Part shown: piece after piece, positions 35,316 through 46,859 of the stretch
How positions within the stretch are numbered: position 1 is the stretch's first letter
Layout of the letters: each line of letters opens with the position of its first letter
From: Sistotremastrum niveocremeum HHB9708
Lineage: Eukaryota > Basidiomycota > Agaricomycetes > Sistotremastrales > Sistotremastraceae
Assembly (NCBI GenBank): GCA_001630475.1
Contig: KV419426.1
Location: forward strand, 146,798-193,820
DNA: 47,023 nucleotides
Direction of reading: 5' to 3'
Program-made: the position numbers and the translations under genes
Notes under the pieces: model-generated
What the model was told of the DNA's origin: nothing
Database searches by the model: none
Seen by the model: only the letters and a program-made list of their open reading frames with translations

Positions 35316-37692
35316 ATGGGTCGATCTACACAGCGTCGCCAGTCTTCAGTACCACATCACTCTCCGATAGCAGAGTCTTCGCACTCTGGAGCTGCCGCCA
35401 CTCCGCAGCAGAGTCTTGAACGTGGGCGAGCATGTCTCATCTGCAGGTACATACTCTCTCCCTCTCCCGCACACTCTGTCAAACTTCTTTCGTCATAGGA
35501 AGCGAAAACTTGTGAGCTCAAGTTTTACCCCGCATTATTATTTATCCGATTGACATCACCTCGATCTCTTCCAGCGTTGCGATGCTGCGCGGCCGCATTG
35601 CGGACAATGCTTCAAATCGAAACGGGAAGATGACTGCCAGTACGATGACGGCGTCCACAAGAGCCGGACACGCATCCTTCTGGAACAGATCGACAAACTT
35701 CAAAGTCAGATCAAAGATCTCGAAGCTGGCCAGTCCATAAGTAAGTGTTCCAAGCTCTTATCAGTTCCTTTTTGGTCTTACCACTACGCAGGTTCGAATG
35801 GATCGCCACCATCTTCCGGCCCGACGTTGGTCCCTGCCTCGATTCCTCCCCCCACACTATCGATGCAAGCCCCTTCTTTCGATACTTCGCGTAGGAATAG
35901 TTATAGTTTCTCAGAAGGCACCGATATATCGAGTGCATCAGGCTCCTCGATATTTCCCCCGGACGATCCCTATCTCCTTTATAATGGCGTTAACCAGCAG
36001 AGTGCTCCCCAAGCTTTCGGTATCACGGATTCTGGGCATTGGACATCGCCAAGCCTGTCTCCGATAGCGGAACCGTTGCATAGTCATGAGCCAAGTTTCC
36101 TCTCTCTTGATCAGCAGTCTCGCCTGTACGTCCCTAGACGTCTAGACTAATTACATATAATAAACTAATCTATTTATTTCTTCACCCCTCTTCATCGACA
36201 CAGATTTGCTTCTTTCTTACCGCATCGTTTACAATTGGGCATCGACCTCGAAGCCGAGCGTTTTCAGGCCACTGCCGCTCAGTTTCCTCAGGAAATGATG
36301 TTCCACGATTGTCTACGCGACGTGATCTGTCTCTGGGGTGCTCACTATGCCTCGCTGTCCTCGGATCGAATGCTCGAGTCTCTCATCATTCCAATCGCAC
36401 TCACCTCTGTTTCGAACGCAATAATGTCCGAAGATGGAACTACCGTCGTCGACGTTCTTCGTGCTGCTTCTCTTCTCAGCGTCTGGCTTTTCATCAACGG
36501 TCGTTTCAAGCACGGTCAACATTTCGGCGAAGCAGCTGTTTCGCTAGGCGTTCGATGTGGTCTTCACAAGACAATGCTCGAATTGAACATGGCTGGTCCC
36601 ATGGGCATGCGAACGATGTCTTCCGCTTTCCTCTTCGGTCCGAGGGTCGATGCGGCACACGAAAGTTTTATCCAGTCCCTTTTCGTACAATGCATGTGGA
36701 AAGTCGCCCTGGGGGCTCATTGTACATTGCCCGAGCGTGCTGAGATCGATCGGTTCATCGAGTCAAGATGGCCGATTGATCCTCCCGACGTAAGTTCTTT
36801 TTTCTCAAAGATGTTTCGACGGGCACTGATTCGCATACCTCTTAGAATGGAAACCTCGACTCGTTCGACATGATGCCCTCCCTAATGGGAGGCATGGGTT
36901 CGCAAGAACCTTGTGTCGATCCTGTTTTGGCCTCCGTTTATCGTGCAGCTGTTCTTTTCGGCAGGGCGTCGTGTGTTGCATTGAAATGCATGTCAGGTCA
37001 GTCGGCTGATTTGGTTACTTTTACGTCTTGGATTTACATATTTACCTTCGCAGACCCAACGCACCAGCTTAGCGATGAATATCGTGGGATCGAGCGTGCT
37101 ATAGAACGTTTCATGCGTACTCTTCCGCCATTGAACGTCTTCAATCTAGTTGGAGACGAAGTCCTCCCTCCCGATCCTACGGATCAGCGAATTGTCTTGG
37201 TCAACACTCTCGCATCTACTGCGCTCATTCATCTGAGACATCCCCTTTTGGGTCGCAACGAGAAAGCTACCAAGCAATGCTTGGAGGCTGCCGAGAATGT
37301 TGTATCGACAATCTGTTCATTGCAAGATCATCAATATCAATTCATTGATCCCATCATGGGGGTGAGTCTATCTAGCCACACTTGTACACGGTCATATACT
37401 GATGGCCTTCGCGCGCGCAACAGGTGTGCTGGATGACGTCTGCTGGTGTATTCCTCAGGGAAAGTTCAAGATTGAAGTCCGGCATTCAGACGAACTTGAA
37501 TCTGAATTTGACATCTGTCGGCATTGAAGCTCAGCTGGTCAATATCAAAGTGGCTCTGAAAAAACTCGGCGCATCCTTCCCTATTATGGGTACGACCTCG
37601 TTTCACTTTCTGTTGACTCCTTTGTTTGTTGACACGTGTATTCTTCCTCTTCAGACAAGCTGGTCGCCAAAATTGAGACGGCTCAAAAATAA
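35316..37692 (+). CDS. Zn2Cys6 transcription factor
   Basis: Nine exons: 35316-35446, 35499-35511, 35575-35740, 35792-36125, 36204-36789, 36846-36996, 37054-37361, 37424-37589 and 37655-37692, giving 630 residues. The Gal4-type zinc cluster has Cys at 40, 43, 50, 57, 60 and 69 (C-x2-C-x6-C-x6-C-x2-C-x8-C) and a short coiled coil after it (EQIDKLQSQIKDLEA). A Ser/Pro-rich linker leads to the fungal-specific middle region (about 215-560), with FHDCLRDVICLWGAHY and SVWLFINGRFKHGQHFGEAA. Exon 2 is only 13 nt and encodes KRKL inside the zinc cluster. It should act in the nucleus as a regulator; targets are unknown. There are no nearby pathway genes to suggest what it controls. Confidence 0.93.
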
Positions 37693-38678
37693 GCCTGATC
37701 TTATCGATTCTTACGTCCCTCAGCCAAAATTCACATACATAGACGGCGAACCTTTCCAGCGTCCTTTCGAGGCGAGACGTGCGGCGTTCCCGTCCTTCGG
37801 ATCGACGTTGTGGGCAGGCGTTTGATCTCCGGCTTCGAGAACATAAAACTGGTAGCGCGCACCTCCCACTATACAGGGAATTGGATTCCCCACGCATCGC
37901 TATCTACGATTCACATCACGATCACATTCTTCCTTCTTTTGATCCAAGCTTCGATCAACTAGGATCTCCATGACCCTGACCGGCGTCTATCCGGTACGAA
38001 CTTCAGGTCCACGTTGCGGTTGGACGTTGTGGCGTGGGGTATTGGACTGATCGAAGGGTCCGTGCGCGCTTGTTTGAATGTTCTACACACGACATGTCAA
38101 CGGGTCGATTCTTCCCTATCTTCAATATGATCGCAGGCGCCGAGGATCCATTGAATTGCTCAGCCACACCTTTGGACTTCGATATATCGATTCTTGGTAG
38201 TGTTCGAGTTTTCTTCGTTTTCTACATCCTCCTGTTTAACTTCCTGATCAAAAGTCTCATCCTTTCGTATTCGGTACTGCGCCCAATCATTAATTGGTCT
38301 GTATTTCTATTACTTCGACGTCTATAATCCCACCTCTCTATTTCTGTCACTAAAACATCCTGTACAAATGTAATACTAATCTGTGCTTCATATGAAAAAT
38401 ACAAAACACAATGTACATTTCAGTGTTTCTCCTCTATAACCCTCTTGATCTTGTTGTACATTGGCAAGCCTATCCCCAACATGCCCTTTTGAAAGCGATG
38501 CCCTCGACATTGTTGGTCCATGGACTCACCAGATGGGTCTTTCGAGTAAGAACGGTTGAGCGTGAGAACTCTGTCGGGCGCAACAATCTTTCCACTTCGG
38601 TCTTTGTTGTCGCGTTGTTTGGACTGCCCGCCGAGTTCAGATCGTCGTCGTCCGCAAAATCGAGGCAAAATCACGACG
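37693..38678. other. 3' flank of the regulator and NDC1 upstream region
   Basis: Holds the presumed 3' untranslated region of the Zn2Cys6 gene and the promoter and 5' leader of NDC1. The 97-codon frame at 38034-38327 ends in a hydrophobic stretch but has no family signature and is not called. Confidence 0.5.
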
Positions 38679-41259
38679 ATGAGCGCGCAATTTGCGACTC
38701 CCTTTCGTTCATCACAAACGGCGTATGCGACCCCCTCACGCTCTAATAATATTCCCCTGTCGGGTTCACTAATAGCATCCTCGTCATCACCGCGTTTCAC
38801 TCCTGGACTCACGAGAAATCCTACTGGTGCAGTGTCGAGGTCTGTTACCTCAAAATCGGCCTTTGCACCTCATGTGCTGCCTAGTATCACTCCTTCGAAG
38901 GAATCCTTTGACCCATTATTGCGGGCCATTCTTCGACGAAGGCTTCTTCGAATATTCTTGATTTTCGCTGGAGTGAGCGTAACATTGGCCGCCCTCTCTG
39001 GACCCGATGGCGCGGTGGTACGGAATGGTGGATTTGTGTGGACTACATGGTCCAGTGGCGTTTTTCTCAAGGCCCTTCTGTGGCTTGCAGCAGGCATGGT
39101 TCCAATAATGGTTGGACGAAAAATGTGGGCAGAAAGTAAGCCTCGTGACTCGACTTCCTTCTGACTTGTTGAACTAACACTCATGAACCTCAGCATATCC
39201 TCCGTCTCTCGCTCCTGCTTCCTTGACCCAACATTCACTGTCTCTTCTCAAGAGTCCCAAGACCACAAAAATCATCTTCACTCATCTCATCTCATCATTG
39301 GTCCTCTCCCTTTACTCAATGCCACCCCTATTCAATCCCTCAAGAAGATATCCGTATTCAATCAACCCTACATTCGTTGCATATCTGTGTGCATCCCTCT
39401 CGATTGGGCTCGTACAGGGAGTCCGTGAATGCGTTCGAGCCCGATGGGTGGTGAATTGGACTAAATTTGCCGGTGGAACGGTCAGTCTTGACTTGATTAA
39501 ATCCTAAGTATTTTCTTAACCGGTCTTTCATTATAGCGCATGGGCGAAACCTTGGTTCGACATATTCCCTTCAATCTACTAGGCACATTCGCCGTCGCAG
39601 TTCTTCACACTCCCATTTTCCTCGCCTTGTACTCCTTCTCGCTACCGACTGTGCTCATACCCCTATCTTATCTTCCTCTAGGCCCGTTTCTCCAGTAAGC
39701 TCCTATCTAAGACTTTTGCAGCTTCTTACTGACCAAGATCTACTAGCTCATTACGAAGATCTCTGTCGACGAGTTGGCCGTTTCCCCTGTCCATTTTGCT
39801 GTTGCTGCCATCTCTTTTTTGGAAACATGGTGGCACCGTGCTCGTGCTCAGTGTCCGGAATAGCGTGATATGGGAGCTTGCGGGCAGTTTGGTCGACATC
39901 TACTTCGCCCAGCCACTACCTCTGCAAGCGGCTACGCCCTATGGCAATGACGAGAAACTGACACAGAATTTCGTTGCTGGCCTATCCTCGGAGAACGAAT
40001 ACTTCTCTGTACGTCCGTCTGTTGACGATCCCGAGCCTTTCCCTCATACAAGATTCTTAGCACCATGCTTTCGTTCTCTTAGCCCAGCTAACAGAGACCT
40101 CGACTCAAGCACGCAAGACCGTATACGAAGATACGAAACACCAGCCTAGTATTTGGAGCGCTACGGTGAATGCATGCTTAGGGCTGCATGGGTTAGGTGG
40201 AAGCCTGGGTACACTACAGCGAAAGGGAGGTCCGTACGCTCCACTTCTTTTGCGGGCTATGACAGAAGCTTATACCTCCTTTTAGCCCCGCCACCTCCAC
40301 CTCCAGCCGCGCCCAAAGTTGCAACTCGAGCAAATGTCGGCACTCTTCCAGGAACTCCTGTCAAACTGGAGCGTACTTCAATCTTCAAGCCATCCTTCGA
40401 AACTCCGCGACAAAAACTCTTGAATGACGCATTTTCCAGTGATGGAACTGCAGCGAAGGTTCTGGCTTCAGCGGGAAGCCCGTTGTCATGGGTGCCCCAC
40501 GCTCTCTTAGCTCAGGTACGCCAACCGTTTCTGCTTTCTCAATACTACGACCCTAAATATGTCTTCACTGTAGGCAGGCGAACCTGAGATAGCAAAGAAA
40601 GCGATTGAAACCGCCAAGACTTCTGTCCCGGAGAACGTCGTCAAGCCGGCGGAAACTGTAGTATCAGCAGTCAAATCCGGTTTCAAACTCAATTGGGCTG
40701 GTTTGGTGAGAACACCGACCTGGTGGCAGAATAGCGCTTTCAGAGAGTACTGGGTCAGAGCGCGTCAAGAGAAGGTCGTGAAAGGCTGGATACGAACCGA
40801 GGAGCGCGACTTGAAATCGATCCAGAGTATGTTTTGTTGGCGGATCGCCTCTTCCCTCTTGCTGACAAATGTTCTCTCAGTTCTGCGACGCCTAGTCGTC
40901 TCATCACTAACGGAAGATTCTCTTGGCACTGTCCAACGAGATATTCCAAAGATCCTAGAAGCCTTCGCTACTTACTTGACCGTAGTAGAGGAAACGAAGG
41001 AGGCTTTGGTTGCTTCAATAAAGCCAGATGCGCCCGAAGATGTCAGGATCGACATGGTGAAGGCCGTGAATGCCCTAGATTCATTACGCTTGGGTCAGTA
41101 ACTCTCGTTCGTGGATACAGGGAAATGAATTAATAATTCGATTTAGCTCTTGCGGACGCTCTGGAGGATATTGTGAAGACATTTAAGGAGAGTTTATCTG
41201 TTTTTAGATTCGCGCCGAAGACAGCGCGTCGGTTGCAGATCATTGTGGACCAGTCGTAG
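38679..41259 (+). CDS. NDC1: Nucleoporin NDC1
   Basis: Pore-membrane nucleoporin that anchors the nuclear pore complex and, in yeasts, helps insert the spindle pole body. Nine exons: 38679-39135, 39194-39480, 39537-39694, 39747-40008, 40061-40229, 40286-40515, 40574-40826, 40881-41093 and 41147-41259, giving 713 residues. A Ser/Thr-rich N-terminus is followed by six hydrophobic segments within about residues 85-340 (LLRIFLIFAGVSVTLAAL, ALLWLAAGMVPIMV, IIFTHLISSLVLSL, YLCASLSIGLVQG, FAVAVLHTPIFLALY, LSILLLLPSLFW), as in the Ndc1 family. The C-terminal half is helical, with a proline-rich linker (PPPPPPAA) and NSAFREYWVRARQEKVV. The assignment rests on topology and general resemblance, since this family diverges fast in sequence. 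Confidence 0.83.
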
Positions 41260-41285
41260 CCCTTACGCCATTACAGGATATAGCA

Positions 41286-41291
41286 AATAAA
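41286..41291 (+). terminator. Possible polyadenylation signal
   Basis: An AATAAA hexamer lies 27 bases after the NDC1 stop codon. NDC1 and the following F-box gene converge, with only 187 bases between their stop codons. Confidence 0.4.
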
Positions 41292-41446
41292 TATTCCAAT
41301 ACAAGCGTTGTACAAGTAGGCACGTGAATACCAGCGAGAGGCAAGAACGTCATTCTGTTGGAAATCAAGTTGAGAGCGAAGGGGGACTAAAATCAAAGCA
41401 AAGAATCGATTGGGGGCATGGATCAGCAACTAAGATGAGAGAAGAT

Positions 41447-43464
41447 TCAGAATGGACAAAGAATCCATGAGGCAATAAACTGACGTCGTTCATTAACTTC
41501 GGTATCCCAGACAAACCAGAATGCATCCTCCGAAAGCGCAATCCACGAAACAGTCTGCATGAGATGACTGAATTTCCCGAAGTAATTGAAGCAAATCGAA
41601 GAAATGAAAGGGCCGTCGTGCTCTAGATGAGGCATGTGGGAACCGAAATTGTCAGACTGATGAATTCGACGTCGTTTGTCGAGCGTGAATACGTGAAAGT
41701 GATCGTCCTAGAATGAAAAGATATACGAATTGATAGGCGAAGATCGGAAGCTGGGCTTACGGTAGATATTGCGATTCTTCCGCCATCGAATGAAAGGTTT
41801 CGCACGCTGGAGCCGACATTGACAGAGTATGCGATATCATCGAAGGACTTCTCTCCACGTAGGGCGCGTTCGAAGTTCTCGACATAGAAGACCAGCCCCG
41901 TATGTGTGATTGCGACAAAATCTTTGCCATCCGGAGATGTGTGGACTAAGGAAAATCAGAAAAGCACTTGGACGAGCCTCAAGCAGAATATACGAACTTC
42001 CTTGGAAATGATAGGGTACACGATAGGCATCCTGCGGTGGTCCAATAGCGTCTGTCGACACTGCACGACTCGAATAAAATGCATCAGGAGGCTTGATCTC
42101 CAAGTGCTTCACGGCATCAGGCATGGCGCGAATCTGAAGATGGGTTCCAGCAATTGTGAGCGGGTTGTCTTGAAAGTCACGATTAGGAAAGTCTCTCTTG
42201 CGCGGCACATCAAGTATGTGCGCGGCAGACTCGGGAAGGACGGGACGTCGACGAGATCTTCTCAGGACTGCAAGATCGTTTTGGATCTCGTTCGATCCTG
42301 GTACGCTCATCGCATGAGTACCGTCCGTCACTCTCGAGTCTTTCTCCTGAGGAACTTGATGTCCATCGAGACCATGTCGGAAGATTAGGAGTCGCGCAGT
42401 GGTACATATGAATATGTATTCCTGGCTGATTTCGACGTAGGTCATTCGATAGTCCCATCGAGCGATGGGCGCAGGGTCTTCGATAGAAATGGTCCTAACG
42501 AGAGTTCCTGAGGGAATATCCCAGATATATGCTTCCTTTGCCTGTTGAGAGCCAACGAGTAGATAAGGGTAGACAAAGCGGAATGCGTGGGTTATGTTTT
42601 GGTGGGTTAAGAGCGACCAGGGCTCGTAACGACCGCGAAGGGATGGTGTGAGTTCGGGATGTTCGTTAAATTGTTCATCTTGAACAGCGTGAAGATATTC
42701 TTGAACGCGTTGCTGTAGCGAATCTGGTCCGATGTCTGGTCGTTCTTCCGGATGTGCATGATAGTCCGATGCCCTTCGCCATACTTCTTTGGAGTTGAAT
42801 GGACGATCGAAGATCAAAAATCCATTGGAGAATTCACAGTGTGCCCATGGTCTAACGTAGCCCTAAGGACATTTAGGAGTCGAAGAATGTTCAGATATCT
42901 GGAAATTGTACATACCGACGGCAAGGAGAATAGCGACGCCCCTGTATCCATACATAAAACCGTGATGCCACCTTCTGAGCATGTGGAAATGATAGTTCTC
43001 TCTTGCTCGTCGATCTTGAACCTATGTCCCACTGCAAGGGGCTCTGCATCAAGAAGGGGTGTTTCGGAATCCATAGGCTCGCTCGCTGGTCCGTATGTAC
43101 GAAGTGACACAGGCCCTTCCCCTAGCCATGCTTTTTCTAGCTTCAGTCGTTGAAAGCCTAGGAGATGGCCAATCAGTCAGTGATTCAGCGAAACCGAGAT
43201 GCTGAATGACTGACAATACTGTTTGAAACTCTTCACGCCTTTCATCCACCGTGGACCATTCAGACGTTTCTCCAAGGCTTCAATGGTCGGTTCATCTAGT
43301 CTGGAGATGCCGTGTTGTAGAGCGACATTGCGGAAGATGGAGGATTCGTTGACTGTGATGAATCTTTGCCACGCCCTGGATAGGAGATATAGTTGGAGGG
43401 ACTCTTCGAATGAGAGATAGACAAGAATTTGGAGCACAGTTTCAGGAGGGAGAAGGCCTAGCAT
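41447..43464 (-). CDS. F-box protein with propeller-like body
   Basis: Exons 43464-43215, 43157-42916, 42862-41998, 41945-41761 and 41707-41447 give 600 residues. The N-terminus (MLGLLPPETVLQILVYLS, then LYLLSRAWQRFI) is an F-box of the Skp1-binding type. The rest has short repeated beta-strand-like stretches seen in WD40 or quinoprotein-like propellers: TIISTCSEGGITVLCMDTG, PYLLVGSQQAKEAYIWDI, YIFICTTARLLIF, SPDGKDFVAITHTGLVFYV, VRNLSFDGGRIAIST and DDHFHVFTLD. It is probably an SCF adaptor with an unknown target. Intron 3 uses a less usual GTTCGT donor, chosen because it alone restores the frame into HTSPDGKD. The propeller reading is inference. Confidence 0.78.
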
Positions 43465-43733
43465 GATGGTGCTCAATCATCGATGTTTGGTCCTGAACAG
43501 ATTCAGGCCAATGATTGTACTGTAAGGAGATTCGTGCAGTGACGATGGTGGAGGCCGCGGCGCTTCAAGTGGGTGAAGAAAAGGCACCGCGGTTTGATAA
43601 CAGCTACAGAGTCGAATGATAAACAACCGATTTTCATTTCTATTTCTACAAAATAATCTTCCATTCCCTTCTTTGCTATATTCGACAGCTCCTCGAAAAT
43701 TTAACATTTTGCCTTCCAATCCTTGCTTGCGAG

Positions 43734-44485
43734 TCACAATGCAGCCAGGACAGCATCCGCACCGCTAGCAGTGACACCAGGACCGTCTTCAGTACCGACA
43801 TAAGTAACCTTCAAGTCATCGATAATCAAGGCATAGCGAGCGGTACGGATGCCGAGGCCTCGAGCGGTAAGATCGAGGGAGAGACCAATTGACTTAGACC
43901 AATCTGCGGAAGTGTCGGACAGAGCCAAGATCTAAATATACGAAGACGTTGAGATCAATAGGCACAATGTGAAAGTGGACAGCGGGACTGACTTTGTCCT
44001 TCAGACCGACGAAACGAGCCCAACCTGACATGACGAAGGGATCGTTCGCTGCGATCACGGCGATAACGTCTACACCTTTGGCTTTGAATTCATCGTATTT
44101 GGCGATATAAGGGGGGAGATGGTTCGCATGGCAGGTCGGCTGATAGATGACAGTTAGCATGGTTTAGCTCGTGATGGACAGAGGGACGTACGGTGAATGC
44201 ACCCGGGACGGCGAAGAGGACGACCTTCTTTCCCTTCCATTCATCCGTCTTCAAAGCCACAGCTTCATCGCGGGAAGAGAAGCAGAGTGTCAGGCAAATG
44301 ATCCTCTTTCTATGAGCGCAAGCTTACGAATTCCACAGGCAGCCTAGGATATGCAATCGTCAGCTTCATAGTTCCCAAGCTAGATCCACAATTTCAGCAC
44401 ATACCGAGTCTTCGAGCTCCGGAGAGTGGGGAACGTAAGTGAAAGTAGCCTCAGGGATAGTATCTCCAACTTTGATCGTAGCCAT
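43734..44485 (-). CDS. Ahp1/Prx5-type peroxiredoxin
   Basis: Thiol peroxidase that reduces hydroperoxides, probably using thioredoxin. Exons 44485-44405, 44343-44328, 44262-44192, 44139-43993 and 43931-43734 give 170 residues, the usual length for this class. The catalytic motif PGAFTPTCHANHLPPY places the peroxidatic Cys at 59. Cys30 in AACGIP is at the position of the resolving cysteine of yeast Ahp1 (Cys31, with Cys62 peroxidatic). Other class features are DEWKGKKVVLFAVPG, GVDVIAVIAANDPFVM and the C-terminal GVTASGADAVLAAL. There is no peroxisomal SKL end and no clear leader, so it is probably cytosolic. Exon 2 is a 16-nt micro-exon that encodes the Cys30 segment. Homologues in other fungi are allergens of the Asp f 3/Mal f 2 group. 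Confidence 0.95.
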
Positions 44486-44894
44486 CTCTGTTCAGAATCT
44501 ACTTGAATAAGGGAAAGATAGACTGGTGATGAGCTGGCGATGAGAGTGGGAATGAAGACGGGATGGCTGACTGTTGGGCTTTTACAGGGCTTTATCAGGG
44601 CGTCGGCCACGGCTCGAACCACAAGATACCGTAGCGCTTGCGTGCTCGGGGCAAAAGCATTTTATCTGATCAAAGTCGGCGCTCGTGCCGGAGATCCGAG
44701 GAGTTACGGAGATAGCATTTCCTTCCCGCCTTTCTCCCCTCACGACACAACAATGAGCGACAATATTATCCTGGATTCTCTTGAAACAGATAGATGTTTC
44801 AATGATTCTAGAAGAATGTGCTGACGCTAGCGAGAGACATTTTCGCCCAGCTGGGGTGTTTCCTAATAAATGTCAATGTGAGTAGCATGTTAGA
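44486..44894. other. Peroxiredoxin upstream region, possible broken exon
   Basis: A plus-strand ATG at 44753 in good context begins a 23-codon frame (MSDNIILDSLET...). A second frame, shifted by one base, continues as VLTLARDIFAQLGCFLINVN up to a strong GTGAGT donor at about 44879, just before the MITE. This may be the 5' exon of a decayed gene, but no downstream exons were found. Confidence 0.2.
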
Positions 44895-44902
44895 GCCAGC
44901 GG
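44895..44902. repeat. Left target site duplication of the MITE
   Basis: GCCAGCGG directly precedes the left terminal inverted repeat and is repeated exactly at 45510-45517. Eight-base duplications are typical of hAT transposition. Confidence 0.88.
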
Positions 44903-45509
44903 CAAGGGGTACCGAAGCCAAGATTCCCGAACAGCGACTCCGATCGTGCAGTAAGGAACGGATTTGACCCACCCCACCCCTCAACATACCCTTATATAGT
45001 AGTAGATAGTGTACAAATCAATATATTTAATGTTTTTCTCGCCAAAAATCGCTTGGATCCCAATTCCGAAGTGATTTCTGTCTTCTTGCAGAGCCAAATG
45101 CAAAATAAATAATATTGTTCACACATATCAAACCTTCATGGCGGCTTCTACACTTCAGCAAAGGACATACAGCATCACATATCTCGTATATTTGCTGTCA
45201 TGAGCTCATCAAAGTTTGCGTCCACCCTTTCTTCGAAATACATATAACTTCGAGAGTGCACGGACATAAGCGGAGATAAGAGCAAAAATAATAAATATAT
45301 TGATTTCAGCTGATTTTCAGAGAAGATATAGTAAGTCCGGCGTCCATATAACCGTATGAAGGTTGACTGAGATGTCTAAATGCTCTAAATTTGACTCTGA
45401 ACCTTCAGAACCTCAAAAATTTTGGAGGTCGGAATTTCCTGTAAGGTCGACTTTTGGACCACCCCACCCCCTAGTCGCTGTGCCGGACTTTGCCGGTCGG
45501 TACCCCTTG
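44903..45509. mobile_element. hAT-type MITE, 607 bp
   Basis: The ends are inverted repeats of 37 bases (44903-44939 and 45473-45509). The outer 12 (CAAGGGGTACCG) are identical, and 28 of 37 match overall. Exact 8-bp duplications (GCCAGCGG) flank the element. The inside is AT-rich and has no long reading frame, so the element is non-autonomous. Just inside both ends there is a GACC(C)ACCCCACCCC segment in the same orientation (near 44967 and 45457). The 8-bp target duplication points to the hAT superfamily; the family name is unknown. No autonomous partner is present in the window. Confidence 0.9.
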
Positions 45510-45517
45510 GCCAGCGG
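45510..45517. repeat. Right target site duplication of the MITE
   Basis: GCCAGCGG directly follows the right terminal inverted repeat, identical to 44895-44902. Confidence 0.88.
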
Positions 45518-46100
45518 TGAGACTCACTACTAGTACGTGTTCTAATCGGCACGGGTTTGATGGGGACAGTTCAACAAATTCACAATACGATTGTACCAGG
45601 GCCGGTTTCGACAACAGAGAGAAAAGGGTGCTCAGTTCATTTTCTTGACCATTTTATCTACGTCCGATGAGATTCACGCAGACTCATGCTACAGATGTAG
45701 GGAGGATATCATCGGGTGTGCAGAGGCAAAATCTCCCCGAGATACTGGCAACCTTTCTTCAACGGTCCAGCGTACTACACATATGAGGAGGGATTTTTGT
45801 ATTCTAGTTTTGGATAATCGAACCTTCATTTCGTCTGAATTCCTCGGCGTGATACCATTACATCCAATCTTTATTTCAGAAATCGTAAGCCTGTATAGTA
45901 TTCGTAATTGAAACATGGAAGGGCTGGCCGATAAAACCAAGGGTTACACGGCCAGACATCCCAGAAAAAGAAACCCATGAAGTGCATTTGAGATCATTTG
46001 CCTGAGCGAAATGCATTGTTTTCGATTAGATTTGGCATAATAAAGGGTTCCGAACCCCCCAGCACTTTCGAAACGGCGTAAACCAGACTTAGCCGACGAT
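45518..46100. other. Intergenic, no gene recognised
   Basis: A 106-codon frame at 45591-45911 starts with ATG but shows no motif and is partly open on the other strand as well. No repeat or RNA gene was seen. Confidence 0.4.
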
Positions 46101-46859
46101 GTGTCATCATCCCAGAATCAGGAAATTAAATTCAGTTTTATTCCCCACCAAAACCTTTCTTCAACCGAAAATGTCTGCAAAAAGCAAGTTGAAGTTGGCG
46201 TCGGACCTTCAACGTCTCTCTTTCCTCAACCCTCATCAGCCCGTCATCCTCTCCTCACGCAACTCGCTGAGTCTTCCGACTCTTCCCTTCCCTCAGCATC
46301 GAGCTGCACCACGCTCTCATCGATGTCATCAGAGCCTCGGGCCCTCAGTCAAGTTCGAGTTTCGCTACCTGGTCCTCGTCTCGGTCAACGTCTCCGCCAC
46401 CCTGGTCAGCGTCTCGTCACTCTCGTGGTAGTACGGTGGTACCGGTCTCTCTCAGCGCCTCGACTTGAGCTCTCTTTTTCTCTGTGCCAGACTGTCCCGG
46501 TCCTTGCCAAGTGTCTTCTCTGTGAATCTCCGCTGCCTCTACTGTCTCGTCTGGGCTCTGGGCTCCAACTTTCATTCCGTTCCATCAGGCACGCGGCAAT
46601 AATAATACACGCGGCATCTCCTCTCTATAATGCACAAAATCCGTGGTACGGAGGCGACACAAGTATCAGAGGGATCGTGGAGAATAGTGTGGAAGGATAC
46701 AGCGGTTCTCACCGGGAGTTAGGCCCCCTTGGGACAGGGCGGGGATGCCACGGAAATTTGTACAGTACCGGTATGGCGCTCGGATACGGCGACCGCTACG
46801 AATGCCCTCGCAGTAGTAACAGTAGGATGTACAGTAGCGCGCAGCCTAGCATGGAATGA
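46101..46859 (+). CDS. Possible Ser/Pro-rich ORF of unknown function
   Basis: An open frame of 252 codons, long for chance in this region, but its first codon is GTG-like rather than a clear ATG; in-frame ATG codons lie further in. The first third is Ser/Pro-rich, and the last third is Gly/Tyr/Ser-rich. An overlapping frame from an ATG at about 46171 is also open for about 86 codons. No domain was recognised, and introns cannot be placed with confidence. It may be part of a gene that continues or is spliced differently. Little beyond the open frame supports it. Confidence 0.25.
   Translation: MSSSQNQEIKFSFIPHQNLSSTENVCKKQVEVGVGPSTSLFPQPSSARHPLLTQLAESSDSSLPSASSCTTLSSMSSEPRALSQVRVSLPGPRLGQRLRHPGQRLVTLVVVRWYRSLSAPRLELSFSLCQTVPVLAKCLLCESPLPLLSRLGSGLQLSFRSIRHAAIIIHAASPLYNAQNPWYGGDTSIRGIVENSVEGYSGSHRELGPLGTGRGCHGNLYSTGMALGYGDRYECPRSSNSRMYSSAQPSME

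Noticed and set aside
38034-38327. Frame of 97 codons with a hydrophobic C-terminal stretch after the Zn2Cys6 gene
   Set aside because: There is no family signature, it lies in the presumed 3' untranslated region, and the hydrophobic part comes from T-rich sequence.
44600-44650. GGTTCGAGCC on the minus strand as a tRNA T-loop
   Set aside because: The flanking bases do not form the T-stem and no cloverleaf is possible.
45591-45911. Frame of 106 codons downstream of the MITE
   Set aside because: A brief look for an HNH-type or other zinc-binding pattern found only two cysteines, with no histidine arrangement; the reverse strand is also partly open.
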